Below are positions 49,751 through 59,036 of a stretch of 64,000 nt of DNA, one piece after another; position 1 is the stretch's first letter, and every line of letters begins with the position of its first letter. The position numbers were made by a program, and so were the translations under genes. The DNA comes from Alphaproteobacteria bacterium (GTDB lineage: Bacteria > Pseudomonadota > Alphaproteobacteria > Micropepsales > Micropepsaceae): assembly GCA_016124635.1 (NCBI GenBank), contig WGNJ01000003.1:101091-165090 (forward strand). Reading direction: 5' to 3'. The notes beneath the pieces are model-generated. The model was not told the DNA's origin. It saw only the letters and a program-made list of their open reading frames with translations, and ran no database searches.

Positions 49751-50563
49751 ATGAGCGTCGCAACTTTGCCGTCATTTCGCACGTACGGACGCTCGCTCGC
49801 GCTGCGGGACCTTGGCGGCATCGCGATCTCCATCGGCGCCCACGCTCCAAATGACACGGTTCCAACTCATCGGCATGCCGACGAATATCAGTGGTGCCTC
49901 ACGCTCGATGGCGAATTTGAAGAGCGCGCCGGCTCGCGTCGCGAGAAGTGCGGTAGCGGCAGCTTGCTCGTACGACCGCCCGATTGCGTTCACTCGAATA
50001 GCTTCGCAGCCGCGCCAGGGCTCTGCCTCAATCTCTTTCCACGTCGTGCCTGGCTCGCCAAACACGAGCTGTCGGTACTGGCGGACACCTACGACCATCG
50101 CCGCTCGAAGCGTCTTCAAAGATTGGGCAGCGAGGTTTCGCTCGAGCTTCGCCGGGCGGACGCGACCACGGGGTCGATTGAGCTTCTCGTGCTTGAATTG
50201 CTCGAAAGCACCGCGCGCCTCACGCGGTTCGAAGCGGACAACAAGCCGCGCTGGCTGGCTGAGGTCCTCGACGAGATCGAAGCCGACCCGAGCGCGGAGC
50301 TGAACTTAGCTGCGCTCGCTCTTAACGCGGGCGTCAGCGCCGGCCACCTCGCACGAACCTTTCGCGTATCTGTTGGCAAATCGGCCGGTGAGTACGTTCG
50401 CGGGCGCCGCTTGCATCGCGCCACCGTCTTGTTGAGAAGCCCGATGAAGCTGGCCGACATAGCTTCAAGCGTCGGCTTTTGCGATCAGGCGCACTTCTCG
50501 CGCGCGTTTAAGTCGGAGTTCGGATTGACGCCGGCCGCATACCGCAAACAATTGGCGACCTAG
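49751..50563 (+). CDS. AraC-family transcriptional regulator
   Basis: 270 residues. N-terminal cupin-like sensor (PTHRHADEYQWCLTLDGEF, RPPDCVHSN) and C-terminal double HTH (about 175-268: LNLAALALNAGVSAGHLARTFR and KLADIASSVGFCDQAHFSRAFKSEFGLTPAAYRK). Starts 83 bp from the divergent metalloprotease-like gene, so it probably controls that gene. The ligand is unknown; the cupin His residues could bind a metal or small molecule. Confidence 0.9.
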   Translation: MSVATLPSFRTYGRSLALRDLGGIAISIGAHAPNDTVPTHRHADEYQWCLTLDGEFEERAGSRREKCGSGSLLVRPPDCVHSNSFAAAPGLCLNLFPRRAWLAKHELSVLADTYDHRRSKRLQRLGSEVSLELRRADATTGSIELLVLELLESTARLTRFEADNKPRWLAEVLDEIEADPSAELNLAALALNAGVSAGHLARTFRVSVGKSAGEYVRGRRLHRATVLLRSPMKLADIASSVGFCDQAHFSRAFKSEFGLTPAAYRKQLAT

Positions 50564-50577
50564 CCCAGAAATACCAA

Positions 50578-50608
50578 AGCGCGCCGCTCAAGCCTGGAGC
50601 AACGCGCT
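50578..50608. terminator. Possible bidirectional terminator hairpin
   Basis: Outer stem AGCGCG/CGCGCT (50578-50583, 50603-50608) and inner GCTC/GAGC, between the araC-type stop and the convergent DUF465 stop. T-tracts on both sides are short. Confidence 0.45.
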
Positions 50609-50650
50609 ATCCAAAAATCTCAAGGGATTTGTCGATCGGCCTTTTGCCGG

Positions 50651-50824
50651 TCAGTGAACGTCCATTTTGAGGCGTTCTATTTCTTCTTTTAATCGGAGTT
50701 TTCGCTTTTTAAGCTCTGAAATGATGAGATCGTCGGGGAGCGGTCGGTGAAGTTCGTCGTGGATTTGTTCGTCGAGTTTGTGGTGCTTATCCGCAAGTTC
50801 CTGGATATGCGACTCTAGGCCCAT
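50651..50824 (-). CDS. DUF465 (YdcH-like) small protein
   Basis: 57 residues from ATG 50824 with GGAGG seven bases upstream. MGLESHIQELADKHHKLDEQIHDEL, LPDDLIISELKKRKLRLKEEIERL is the DUF465 pattern, a short helical hairpin. Function unknown. A second family member lies at 51.6 kb on the opposite strand, with ubiX between. Confidence 0.85.
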   Translation of the reverse strand: MGLESHIQELADKHHKLDEQIHDELHRPLPDDLIISELKKRKLRLKEEIERLKMDVH

Positions 50825-50925
50825 GTGAGTGCCTCCGTTTTCAGGCTCAACCATTCAAACACAGAATCGTCTTAATGTCAGCAGTTCCTTCTGAGCATTC
50901 GCAAACAAGGAGTTAACGGGTTTCG

Positions 50926-51564
50926 ATGCCCTCGTCCGCTGCAGTGCGGCGTCTGGTTGTGGGAATCTCCGGCGCTTCTGGTGTGATTTATGGCGTGCGA
51001 TTCTTGGAGATCGCGCGTGAGCTCGGCCTTGAAGCGCACCTGGTCATCTCTAAAGCAGCGGAGATGACGCTCGGTTACGAAACAAGCTGGAAACCGGAAG
51101 CGGTACGCGCCCTCGCGCACACAGCCTATGCTGCGCAAGACGTCGGTGCGGCCATCGCCAGCGGCTCGTTCAAGACTGCCGGTATGGTGATCGCGCCCTG
51201 TTCGATTCGCACGATGTCCGAGATTGCGACAGGCGTCACGACCTCGCTCATGACGCGTGCGGCGGACGTCATGCTCAAGGAACGGCGGCCCCTCTTATTG
51301 ATGATTCGAGAGACCCCTCTTCATCTCGGCCACCTTCGCACCATGACCGCGCTGAGCGAGATGGGGGCGATCATTGCGCCGCCCGTTCCGGCCCTCTACG
51401 CGCAGCCAAAATCTGTCGAAGAATTAATCGACCAATCCGTGGCGCGCGCCTTCGATCTCCTGGGCTTTGACGCACCCTCAACCAAGCGCTGGGGCGAAGA
51501 CCTGACTCAAGGCCGGCGGCGGCCTCAGGGTTCCGGCACATCGTCCAAGACACCCAGGCGATAA
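50926..51564 (+). CDS. ubiX: Flavin prenyltransferase UbiX
   Basis: 212 residues. Flavoprotein fold with VVGISGASGVIYGVRFLE, IAPCSIRTMSEIATGVTTSLMTRAADVMLKERRPLLLM and RETPLHLGHLRTM, the UbiX/Pad1 signature. It makes prenylated FMN for UbiD-type decarboxylases. No ubiD is in the window. The C-terminal 25 residues (RRRPQGSGTSSKTPRR) are a divergent basic tail. Confidence 0.93.
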   Translation: MPSSAAVRRLVVGISGASGVIYGVRFLEIARELGLEAHLVISKAAEMTLGYETSWKPEAVRALAHTAYAAQDVGAAIASGSFKTAGMVIAPCSIRTMSEIATGVTTSLMTRAADVMLKERRPLLLMIRETPLHLGHLRTMTALSEMGAIIAPPVPALYAQPKSVEELIDQSVARAFDLLGFDAPSTKRWGEDLTQGRRRPQGSGTSSKTPRR

Positions 51565-51611
51565 TGTGATACGCTACGCGCGCAAATTGCAGACAAATTT
51601 AGGCATTCTGA

Positions 51612-51899
51612 ATGGCGTTTTCACGCGAAGGCGACGGCGAGAATAACGGCCTGTCGGTGGTTACGAGCACGGGCTCGGGTCCCGCCGCAACGCCGGCGTC
51701 CTCCGGCCAAGACAAAGACGCCTCGAAGCTCGCTGAACTCAAGCAGCTCCACCGCGACCTCGATGAAGCCATCATCGCGATGACAGACGAAGGTGCGCAC
51801 AATCAACTTGAGCTGACGCGTCTAAAGAAGCGCAAGCTGATGCTGCGCGACCAGATCTCGAAGCTCGAAGACGAAATCGTCCCCGACATCATCGCTTGA
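51612..51899 (+). CDS. DUF465 (YdcH-like) protein with N-terminal extension
   Basis: 95 residues. A variable Ser/Gly/Ala N-terminus (1-38) precedes the DUF465 hairpin [19 protein letters not shown] and [23 protein letters not shown]. Second family member in this locus, 48 bp after ubiX and probably co-transcribed with it. Function unknown. Confidence 0.83.
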   Translation: MAFSREGDGENNGLSVVTSTGSGPAATPASSGQDKDASKLAELKQLHRDLDEAIIAMTDEGAHNQLELTRLKKRKLMLRDQISKLEDEIVPDIIA

Positions 51900-51933
51900 G
51901 CGTGCCAGCGACGCCGCAAGGCACGTTTTCACA

Positions 51934-52665
51934 CTAGCTCTTTTTAGAATTCTTCTCGCGCTTGGACGCGTACATCGCCTTGTCGGCATTGGCCATCGCG
52001 CTGGCGACACTCTCGCCCTTCTGAAACATGCACACGCCGAAAGCAAAAGAGAGCGGCAGCGCCTTCCCTTCCCACTCGAAAGGATGCTTTTCAAACATGG
52101 TTGCCAGGCTCCCGGCCTTCCTCTGCGCCTGCACCAAATCGGCCTTTGCGAGGATCACGCCGAATTCATCGCCGCCGAGCCGCCCGACGACATCCGACTC
52201 GCGCACGTTCGCGATCAGCAGATTGGCGACATGCATAAGCGCCGCATCGCCCGCGGCGTGGCCATGGGTGTCGTTGACCGCCTTGAACCCGTCAAGGTCG
52301 ACGTAGATGAGGCTCGCCGCCAGATCGTAGCGCTCGCCGAACGACATGATGCGCGACATCTCCCGCACGAAGGCGCGCCGGTTCAACGCCGGTACGAGAC
52401 CGTCCTGATCGGCCTCCGCTTCGGCCGTATCGAGCCTACGTTTCACCGCCTCGAGTTCTTGGCGCAGCCGATCGACCTCGGCCATCAGACTCATGATCGC
52501 GTCCCGCACACGCGGCGTGAACTCGGCTTCGGGGATGCCAAGCACACTTGCGACATCCTTCGTCGCAGACGGCGACTGCACGGTCGCGCCCGCCTGCGCC
52601 CGTTTGACGCCGCTCTTCGGCGTAACGGCGCCGACGTCCGAGGTCGATTTGGGTGTGATCTTCAT
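51934..52665 (-). CDS. Diguanylate cyclase (GGDEF domain)
   Basis: 243 residues from ATG 52665. Low-complexity start, a short coiled coil ([18 protein letters not shown], about 62-80), then a GGDEF domain: [34 protein letters not shown], active site RLGGDEFG (164-168 GGDEF) and inhibitory RESD (155-158), five residues upstream, both intact. Predicted to make c-di-GMP with product inhibition. No sensor domain, so input may be through the coiled coil. Divergent from purE. Confidence 0.9.
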   Translation of the reverse strand: MKITPKSTSDVGAVTPKSGVKRAQAGATVQSPSATKDVASVLGIPEAEFTPRVRDAIMSLMAEVDRLRQELEAVKRRLDTAEAEADQDGLVPALNRRAFVREMSRIMSFGERYDLAASLIYVDLDGFKAVNDTHGHAAGDAALMHVANLLIANVRESDVVGRLGGDEFGVILAKADLVQAQRKAGSLATMFEKHPFEWEGKALPLSFAFGVCMFQKGESVASAMANADKAMYASKREKNSKKS

Positions 52666-52773
52666 GGAAAGCTTAAGCGAGCCCTTGCTTGTTTTGCCCG
52701 ATTCCGAGCCTATACTGCGCCGCTTCTTCGCGCACCCCGGCCGTTCGTCAGGGGCGCTCACGCAGGGGAAGCC

Positions 52774-53313
52774 ATGGCCAAGCCGGCCGCCAAAGATTCC
52801 AGCAAAATCAGTGAACGCGACGCGGTCGAGGTCGGCATTATCATGGGCAGCCGTTCCGATTGGCCCGTGATGTCCGAGGCCGCGGCAACGCTCGACAAGC
52901 TCGCCGTCCGCTACGAGACCCGAATCATCTCGGCCCACCGCACGCCTGATCGTCTCTTTGCATATGCCAAGGGCGCGCGCGCGCGAGGGCTGAAGGTCAT
53001 CATCGCCGGCGCCGGCGGAGCCGCACATCTGCCCGGAATGGCGTCCGCGATGACGACGCTGCCGGTCCTCGGCGTACCGGTGACCTCGGCCGCACTCAAT
53101 GGAATGGATAGCTTGCTCTCGATCGTGCAGATGCCGGCCGGCGTTCCCGTCGGCACGCTTGCGATCGGCAAGCCCGGCGCAACGAACGCGGCTCTGCTGG
53201 CGGCCTCAATTCTTTCGATCGGCGACAAGGACTTGGCGAAGCGCCTCGATGCCTACCGCGCTCGACAAACCGCTGACGTCCCCGAAGCCCCGGTCGACGA
53301 AGTCGATGCCTGA
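52774..53313 (+). CDS. purE: N5-carboxyaminoimidazole ribonucleotide mutase, class I
   Basis: 179 residues from ATG 52774, with AGGGGAA upstream. [53 protein letters not shown] and [10 protein letters not shown] are class I PurE signatures. Isomerises N5-CAIR to CAIR. Overlaps purK by 8 bp. Confidence 0.97.
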   Translation: MAKPAAKDSSKISERDAVEVGIIMGSRSDWPVMSEAAATLDKLAVRYETRIISAHRTPDRLFAYAKGARARGLKVIIAGAGGAAHLPGMASAMTTLPVLGVPVTSAALNGMDSLLSIVQMPAGVPVGTLAIGKPGATNAALLAASILSIGDKDLAKRLDAYRARQTADVPEAPVDEVDA

Positions 53314-54403
53314 CAAGGTTGTCCCGCCCAGCGGCACTGTCGGCATCGTGGGCGGCGGTCAGCTCGGCCGCATGCTCGCGCTTGCTGCCGCGCGTCTCGG
53401 TTTGAAGAGCCATATATTTGCCCCGGACGCGGACAGTCCGGCGTTTCAAGTCGTAGCGGCACGAACGCGCGCGGCCTACGACGACGAACTTGCGCTCAAA
53501 ACATTCGCCAGCACCGTCGACGCGATCACCTACGAATTCGAGAACATCCCGGCGCGGACGGTGACGCTGTTGTCCTCGCTGCGCGAAGTACGGCCCAGCG
53601 CCCGCGCCCTCGATCTTCTGCAAGACCGCTTCGTCGAAAAGAAATTCGTCCGCGGCCTCGGTATCGAGACGGCGGCCTTCGCGCCTGTCGACTCGGAAGC
53701 CGGCGCCCGCGCGGCCTTTGCCTCGATCGGCGCTCCCTCGATTCTAAAGACGTCGACGCTTGGCTACGACGGCAAGGGCCAGCGTCGCGTGCAAAGCGCG
53801 GACGACGCCGTCAAGGCATGGCATGAGCTCGGCAAGACCCATTGCATTCTCGAGGGCTTCGTCGATTTCAAACGCGAGCTTTCGATCGTGGCGGCGCGCG
53901 GCGCCGACGGCTCCGTCGCCTGCTACGATCTTGTCGAGAACGTCCACGAAAACCACGTGCTGCGGACGACGCTCGCGCCTGCGTCCGACGCCGCGCAGCT
54001 GACCCCGCGCGCGATTGAGATCGCGCGCAGCATTGCGGCATCGCTGAACTACGTCGGCGTCATGGCCGTGGAGCTCTTCGAAACGCGCGACGGCCGCCTG
54101 CTGGTCAACGAGATCGCGCCGCGTGTGCACAACTCCGGTCACTGGACGATCGACGCCTGCGCCGTCAGTCAATTCGAACAGCACATCCGCGCTGTTTGCG
54201 GCTGGCCGTTAGGTAATCCAGAGCGCCATTCGGACGCCGTCATGCGCAATCTGCTCGGTGACGAAGTCCTTGCCTGGCAAGCGCCTGCGCAAGAGCGCGC
54301 GACATGCGTCCACATCTACGGCAAATCCGCCCCGAAGCCCGGGCGCAAAATGGGTCACATCACCAAGCTTTACCCGGTCGGCAAACGCCCCTCGCTCGGC
54401 TAA
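53306..54403 (+). CDS. purK: N5-carboxyaminoimidazole ribonucleotide synthetase
   Basis: 365 residues from ATG 53306. ATP-grasp enzyme: [48 protein letters not shown] and [15 protein letters not shown]. Makes N5-CAIR from AIR and bicarbonate. With PurE it forms a single operon and translation is coupled. Its stop overlaps the convergent coq9 stop. Confidence 0.97.
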   Translation: MPDKVVPPSGTVGIVGGGQLGRMLALAAARLGLKSHIFAPDADSPAFQVVAARTRAAYDDELALKTFASTVDAITYEFENIPARTVTLLSSLREVRPSARALDLLQDRFVEKKFVRGLGIETAAFAPVDSEAGARAAFASIGAPSILKTSTLGYDGKGQRRVQSADDAVKAWHELGKTHCILEGFVDFKRELSIVAARGADGSVACYDLVENVHENHVLRTTLAPASDAAQLTPRAIEIARSIAASLNYVGVMAVELFETRDGRLLVNEIAPRVHNSGHWTIDACAVSQFEQHIRAVCGWPLGNPERHSDAVMRNLLGDEVLAWQAPAQERATCVHIYGKSAPKPGRKMGHITKLYPVGKRPSLG

Positions 54404-55053
54404 CTGCGCGGGTAGCGGAACGAACCCAGGATCGAGAGCGGGTTCGGCAGACTCTCGAGGAACTTGCCCGCGGTTGCCTTGAACTTCTCGATCTGCATGA
54501 CGTCCTCGATGCGCCGATCGAGAAAAGCCCAGGTGTCCTTCGCGCCCTCGCTCGAATCCGCGAACCAATGCAGCATCGTCGACGTGTAGACGCCGGCCAG
54601 TAGCGCCCGCTTCGTGTAGAAATTGAAATCGGCCGAGGTGTCGCCCACCGCCTTCCAGATCGCATCGACCGTTCGATAGACCGATTGCATTGTATCGATG
54701 GAATATTGCGGCAATGCGAAGACCGCAGCGGCACGGCGCGAAGCCTCCTTGGAATCGGCGACTGCTTCCATCCGCTTGCGCACGCCCAGCTTCACCCGCT
54801 CACGTATCTTCAGCGGCTTCAGGTCGACACCGGCCATCGCCTCCGTCATGCGCCGATCCGCATCGTCCGCGTAGTAGATGACGAGGTCGATGACGCCGCG
54901 CGGAAACGCGGCCTTCACCTCAGCCTCGCCGACACCGGCAGCCCGCCCAGCCTCGCGCAGCGTTCGATCGGACCAGCCGTCGAACGGAACCTGAGGCAAC
55001 GCGGCCTCGAAGATCCGGCGCTGTACATCTTCGAGTGTTGAGGCCTCGGCCAT
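54400..55053 (-). CDS. COQ9 family protein
   Basis: 217 residues from ATG 55053 (a TTG six bases upstream is less likely). All-helical TetR-like fold: IFEAALPQVPFDGWSDRTLREAGRAAGVGEAEVKAAFPRG resembles the TetR HTH region, then DADRRMTEAMAGVDL and FYTKRALLAGVYTSTMLHWF. COQ9 helps COQ7-type hydroxylation in ubiquinone synthesis and binds lipids. Starts 2-5 bp after def. Confidence 0.9.
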   Translation of the reverse strand: MAEASTLEDVQRRIFEAALPQVPFDGWSDRTLREAGRAAGVGEAEVKAAFPRGVIDLVIYYADDADRRMTEAMAGVDLKPLKIRERVKLGVRKRMEAVADSKEASRRAAAVFALPQYSIDTMQSVYRTVDAIWKAVGDTSADFNFYTKRALLAGVYTSTMLHWFADSSEGAKDTWAFLDRRIEDVMQIEKFKATAGKFLESLPNPLSILGSFRYPRS

Positions 55054-55055
55054 CG

Positions 55056-55610
55056 TCAACCTTCGTCGGGTTGGATCCAGTGCTTGATCTCGCTCTCGAA
55101 GATCAGCTTCGTCAAATCATTCATGCGCTGCGGATAGAGGATGCCGTCGAGATGGTCGCATTCGTGCTGCACCACCCGCGCATGGAATCCCCTCGCGATC
55201 CGCTCGATCGGTTTGCCGTCGAGCCCGATGCCGCGATAGCGGATATGCGCGGGCCGCTCGACCCAGCCCCGGAGACCCGGAACGGAGAGACAGCCCTCCC
55301 ACCCGCCCTCGCGCGACTGGTCCATGACTTCGATGAAAGGGTTGATGAGCACCGTCAGCGGCGCGGTGTGATCAAACGCCTCACTCTGTGCCAATCCGGG
55401 ATCGGAACGTGAGGCCGGTGCCTGGAACACGACGACACGCAGGCTCTCATGCACCTGCGGTGCGGCGAGACCGGCGCCGCTCGCGTCCACCATGGTCTCG
55501 ATCATGTCCTCGACGAGGCGCCGCAGCTCAGGCTGCGCCGGATCGGCGATCGGCGCGGCGCGTAAGGAAAGCACCGGATGGCCCATCCGCGCGATTTTTC
55601 GGATCGTCAT
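55056..55610 (-). CDS. def: Peptide deformylase
   Basis: 184 residues from ATG 55610. The three motifs are SGAGLAAPQVH, WEGCLSVPG and QHECDHLDG, with Cys and both His zinc/iron ligands and the catalytic Glu. Removes N-formyl from nascent chains. Length and motif spacing standard; divergent from rpsU. Confidence 0.96.
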   Translation of the reverse strand: MTIRKIARMGHPVLSLRAAPIADPAQPELRRLVEDMIETMVDASGAGLAAPQVHESLRVVVFQAPASRSDPGLAQSEAFDHTAPLTVLINPFIEVMDQSREGGWEGCLSVPGLRGWVERPAHIRYRGIGLDGKPIERIARGFHARVVQHECDHLDGILYPQRMNDLTKLIFESEIKHWIQPDEG

Positions 55611-55741
55611 AAATGGAGATATGCAGCGGTGGGCTGGACCCGGCAAGGGTGGACACGGAGGGGGTCATCTGGTATCACCCGCGCCCTTGGCGGCCAGGCT
55701 TTGTGGGCCGGCTCCCATATGAATTCCGTTTGGAGGTTTGC

Positions 55742-55960
55742 TTGCAGATCATCGTGCGTGACAACAATGTCGACCAAGCCCTGAAAGCGCTGAAGAAGAA
55801 GATGCAGCGCGAGGGGCTATTCCGCGAGATGAAACTGCGCAATCACTACGAGAAGCCCTCAGAGCGCCGCGCACGCGAGAAGGCCGAAGCCATCCGCCGC
55901 GCTCGCAAACTGCAGCGCAAGAAGCTGCAGCGCGAAGGCCTTCTGCCTCGCTCGAAGTAG
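55742..55960 (+). CDS. rpsU: 30S ribosomal protein bS21, TTG start
   Basis: 72 residues. [20 protein letters not shown] (initiator M at TTG 55742), [38 protein letters not shown] lies five bases upstream of TTG, and no ATG exists before the conserved start, so TTG is the real initiator. Followed by a strong terminator. Confidence 0.96.
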   Translation: MQIIVRDNNVDQALKALKKKMQREGLFREMKLRNHYEKPSERRAREKAEAIRRARKLQRKKLQREGLLPRSK

Positions 55961-55985
55961 CATCGGCGAAAGCTTGAATTCGGAA

Positions 55986-56011
55986 GGGCCGCCCTTGAGG
56001 CGGCCTTTTTT
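55986..56011 (+). terminator. Rho-independent terminator after rpsU
   Basis: GGCCGCC (55987-55993) pairs with GGCGGCC (55999-56005), loop CTTGA, followed by TTTTTT. Near-ideal intrinsic terminator, 27 bp after the stop. It may also serve the convergent acetyltransferase gene. Confidence 0.9.
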
Positions 56012-56026
56012 GTTGCGCCCAGAGAA

Positions 56027-56512
56027 CTACAGCAGCTTCTGCAGCATCTCCGAATAGGGCCGGAAACCCGCGGCGACATAGCTGCGCCGAGCGCTCGTAT
56101 TCCGCGACAGCACGCCGATCATCATCAGCTTGAGGCCGAGCGTGCGGAAGTAAGTCTCGCACTTCGCGATTAGTGCCTTGCCGATCCCGCGTCCGCGCGC
56201 GTGCTCGACGAGGTAGAGCTCGCTGATGTAGCCGAACCGCCGCAAGTCCGGCTCGACGTAGATTTCATTCTCCTCGACGAAGCACGCCGCCCAGCCGATC
56301 GCCGCGCCGGAGGCATCCTCGGCGATGAAGATCCGCCCCTGCTTCTCGGCGACGCGTTGCGCCAGTACATCGAAGAACTCCGCCCCGACGGTCGCATCGA
56401 CGCGGCGGTCGTCTTCCATCGCCCGTTCGAATTGCTGCAAGCCGAAGATGAACGAGCTTCCGATCTCGGCGTCCTCCGGCAGCTTGCCATCACGGATGCG
56501 GTAGTCGCTCAT
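56027..56512 (-). CDS. GNAT-family N-acetyltransferase
   Basis: 161 residues from ATG 56512, overlapping the permease stop by 4 bp. Acetyl-CoA motif A YLVEHARGRGIGKALIAKCETYF (Q/RxxGxG/A), and the closing motif SRNTSARRSYVAAGFRP. Acceptor unknown. Likely co-transcribed with the ABC-2 exporter genes. Confidence 0.88.
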   Translation of the reverse strand: MSDYRIRDGKLPEDAEIGSSFIFGLQQFERAMEDDRRVDATVGAEFFDVLAQRVAEKQGRIFIAEDASGAAIGWAACFVEENEIYVEPDLRRFGYISELYLVEHARGRGIGKALIAKCETYFRTLGLKLMMIGVLSRNTSARRSYVAAGFRPYSEMLQKLL

Positions 56513-58053
56513 ACCGCCCGCCGCGCGCTGAAGAAATCGCGGATGAAAGAGACAAACGAGGGAGTCGAATCCGGCTTGAGCAGGTTCCGCCGGAACACGC
56601 GCGCAACCAGACGGATCATCAGCACCAAGGTCACGAGGCTGACGGCAAAGGCGATCAACACGTCGGTCGGTGGCGGCCCACTCATCGAGCGCAGCATCAT
56701 CACGAACGGCGACACCAGCGGCACGTACGAGGCTACGCGCGCCAGAAAACCGTTCGGATCGAACGCGATGGCGACAGGCACCAAGAACACTGGCAGCGTC
56801 AGCAACGTCGCCGGCGCGACGATCGCCTGCGCGTCGCTGACGGACGCCGCCGCACTGCCCGCCGCCAAATAGAACGACGCGACCGTCAGATAAGCGAGCG
56901 AGAAGAACACGATCATCATCAGCGGCTGTGTTCCGGACGTGATGCTGGAGAAGAAGTCGGCGACGACGCTCGTCGAACTCGGATAGAGCCACGCCGCGCT
57001 CGCCGAGGCGCTGATCATCCACACGGCGACGAGCAAGAACGCGAGCAGTAGACCGGCGACAAGCTTACCGGCCATCAGCGTGTCCGCGCGGACGCATGAT
57101 AGTAGCAGCTCGGCGACCCGGTTGCTCTTTTCCTCGACCATCGACGTTACGACCATGTTGGCGGTCATGAACACGGCAAGGAACAGCATCAGATAGACCA
57201 GCATCGGCCCGACCAGAGCGAACTGCTGAAGCGGAGCCGTCAGCTTCGTTTCCTCGTCAGGGTCGATCGTTTTGACCGCGGCTGAGGCGTGAAGAGCCCT
57301 GATCGTAACGTCGGGCGAGAGGCCCGCCGCCTCGACGCGGCGTTTGCGCAATTCTTCGCTCAGCGCGTCCTTCAGAAATACGCGCAATCCGGTGCGCACG
57401 ACGTCGTCGGCGACATAGACAGCTGGCGCATCGCCGGACGCGAAATCCTTGGGCACCACCAGCAGCGCCCACAACGAAGCAAGTCCGCCGCTTGGTGTCT
57501 CAATCTGTTCGTCGCCCAAAAGATAGGGACGCGCCGCCTCGATCGGATCGTCGGCCGTCGCGACATCATGTGGCGGTTCCACGCGGATGAAGCGGGGAAG
57601 CGGCGCTGCGAAGACATCGGCGCCCGGCTTCAAGTAAGGCTGCAGGACTACGAATGCACCCGTAGCGCCACCCATGCCCTCGAGCGCCGCAGCGTCGGCC
57701 GGGCTGTCCGGGTCGCCGTCGAGAACCAGTTTTGCCAGTGTTTCATTGCCCTTGCGAAGAAGATCCGCGTCGACGTTCTTGTCCGCATAGTCAAGCAACG
57801 CGCGAAGGCCACGCTGTGCATCGTCGCGCGCCAGGGCCGCGTCGATCACCGGCAGGAAAGATCCAGTTTGATCGATCACCGCGAAATGGCGGTGCACTTG
57901 ATAAAGCACCTGTTGACCCGAGAGCTGCGAGACCTGAGGCGCCAATCCGCCGATCAACATGTAGAGCGGCATCAGCATCAAGCCGATCAAAAACGCGCGC
58001 GAGGTCGCGTGGGTAACGAAGCCGCGCCAGGCGATCAGCAACATCGCTCTCAT
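56509..58053 (-). CDS. ABC-2 type permease (NatB-like)
   Basis: 514 residues. N-terminal helix (about 8-40), a large extracytoplasmic domain (about 45-280), then six hydrophobic segments (for example VGPMLVYLMLFLAVFMTANMVVTSMVEEKSNRVAELLL, with the coupling EEKxxR helix, and PVFLVPVAIAFDPNGFLARVASYVP). Exporter of the NatAB/DrrB type. Overlaps its ATPase gene by 4 bp and the acetyltransferase gene by 4 bp. Confidence 0.88.
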   Translation of the reverse strand: MRAMLLIAWRGFVTHATSRAFLIGLMLMPLYMLIGGLAPQVSQLSGQQVLYQVHRHFAVIDQTGSFLPVIDAALARDDAQRGLRALLDYADKNVDADLLRKGNETLAKLVLDGDPDSPADAAALEGMGGATGAFVVLQPYLKPGADVFAAPLPRFIRVEPPHDVATADDPIEAARPYLLGDEQIETPSGGLASLWALLVVPKDFASGDAPAVYVADDVVRTGLRVFLKDALSEELRKRRVEAAGLSPDVTIRALHASAAVKTIDPDEETKLTAPLQQFALVGPMLVYLMLFLAVFMTANMVVTSMVEEKSNRVAELLLSCVRADTLMAGKLVAGLLLAFLLVAVWMISASASAAWLYPSSTSVVADFFSSITSGTQPLMMIVFFSLAYLTVASFYLAAGSAAASVSDAQAIVAPATLLTLPVFLVPVAIAFDPNGFLARVASYVPLVSPFVMMLRSMSGPPPTDVLIAFAVSLVTLVLMIRLVARVFRRNLLKPDSTPSFVSFIRDFFSARRAV

Positions 58054-58979
58054 GGCTCGGTTCCCTCGTCGTCGCCGCCGGCCAGCGACACGAAGACTTC
58101 GTGCAGCGTCGGCGGCGAAGAGTCGAAGCGCGTCAGCTTGATGCCCCGCTCGAAACAGGCCGCAAGGACGACTTGCGGCTCCGCGCCGCGCGCGAGCGTC
58201 ACCTCCCAGTGCGTCGATCCCTCAGGCGGCGGCGTCAGCGCGGCCACCCCTTTCACGTCGCGCAAGAAGCTAAGATCGCCGTCTGCCTCGATCTTGACCG
58301 TGCGCGGCACCGCGGCGCGCGCGTCTTCAAGCGTTCCATCGAACGCCTTCTTGCCTTTACGCAAAATGACGAAGCGGTCGCAGAGCCGCTCGGCATGGCT
58401 CATCGTGTGGGTGGAAAACAAAATTGTCGTGCCGCCCTTTGCCAAACGCCGGATCGCGGCCTCGAGCTCATTCTGGTTGATCGGATCGAGCCCGGAGAAC
58501 GGCTCATCGAGTATCAAGAGCTCGGGCTCATGCGCGATCGCGGTCATCAGCTGAACCTTCTGCGCCATACCCTTCGACAGCGCCTCGATCCGCCGGTCGG
58601 CGACCTCCGCCAAGCCGAGCTCCGCGAGCAGCGCATCAGCGCGCCGACCGGCGCGTCGCCGCCCCAATCCCTTCAGCATGCCGAAGTAGACGATCGTATC
58701 GCGGGTGCGCATGCGTCTATACAGGCCACGCTCCTCCGGCAGGTAGCCGAGCCGCCTTTGCACCGCTCGTCCGGGTTGTTTGCCGAACAATAGAATCCTG
58801 CCGTCGTCCGGCGGTGTGATGCCGAGGATCATGCGCAAGGTCGATGTCTTGCCTGCGCCGTTGGGGCCAAGCAGACCCAAGATCTTGCCGCGCGGCGCAA
58901 CAAGGCTCACGCCATCGACGGCGAGAAAGCCGCCGTATCGCTTCGTTACGCCGTCAAGCTCTAGTACCGCGTCCCCCAT
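58050..58979 (-). CDS. ABC transporter ATPase (NatA-like)
   Basis: 309 residues from ATG 58979; a GTG 18 bp upstream is possible. Walker A GPNGAGKTSTLRMI, Q-loop YLPEERGLYRRM, signature ALSKGMAQKVQLM (variant LSxGM), Walker B LLILDEPFSGLDP and FSTHTMSHAERLCD. Drives the adjacent ABC-2 permease; the C-terminal extension (about 225-309) is typical for NatA. Substrate unknown; Na+ extrusion or drug export are both possible. Confidence 0.92.
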   Translation of the reverse strand: MGDAVLELDGVTKRYGGFLAVDGVSLVAPRGKILGLLGPNGAGKTSTLRMILGITPPDDGRILLFGKQPGRAVQRRLGYLPEERGLYRRMRTRDTIVYFGMLKGLGRRRAGRRADALLAELGLAEVADRRIEALSKGMAQKVQLMTAIAHEPELLILDEPFSGLDPINQNELEAAIRRLAKGGTTILFSTHTMSHAERLCDRFVILRKGKKAFDGTLEDARAAVPRTVKIEADGDLSFLRDVKGVAALTPPPEGSTHWEVTLARGAEPQVVLAACFERGIKLTRFDSSPPTLHEVFVSLAGGDDEGTEP

Positions 58980-59036
58980 CGCCCCAGACAAAATCACGGG
59001 GAGCGACGCAAGATCAACACCGCGAAATGGGCGGCT

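Noticed and set aside
49735..49760. Possible tRNA T-loop GGTTCGAAT near 49743
   Set aside because: No acceptor stem or anticodon arm pairs around it, and it is the promoter edge of the AraC gene.
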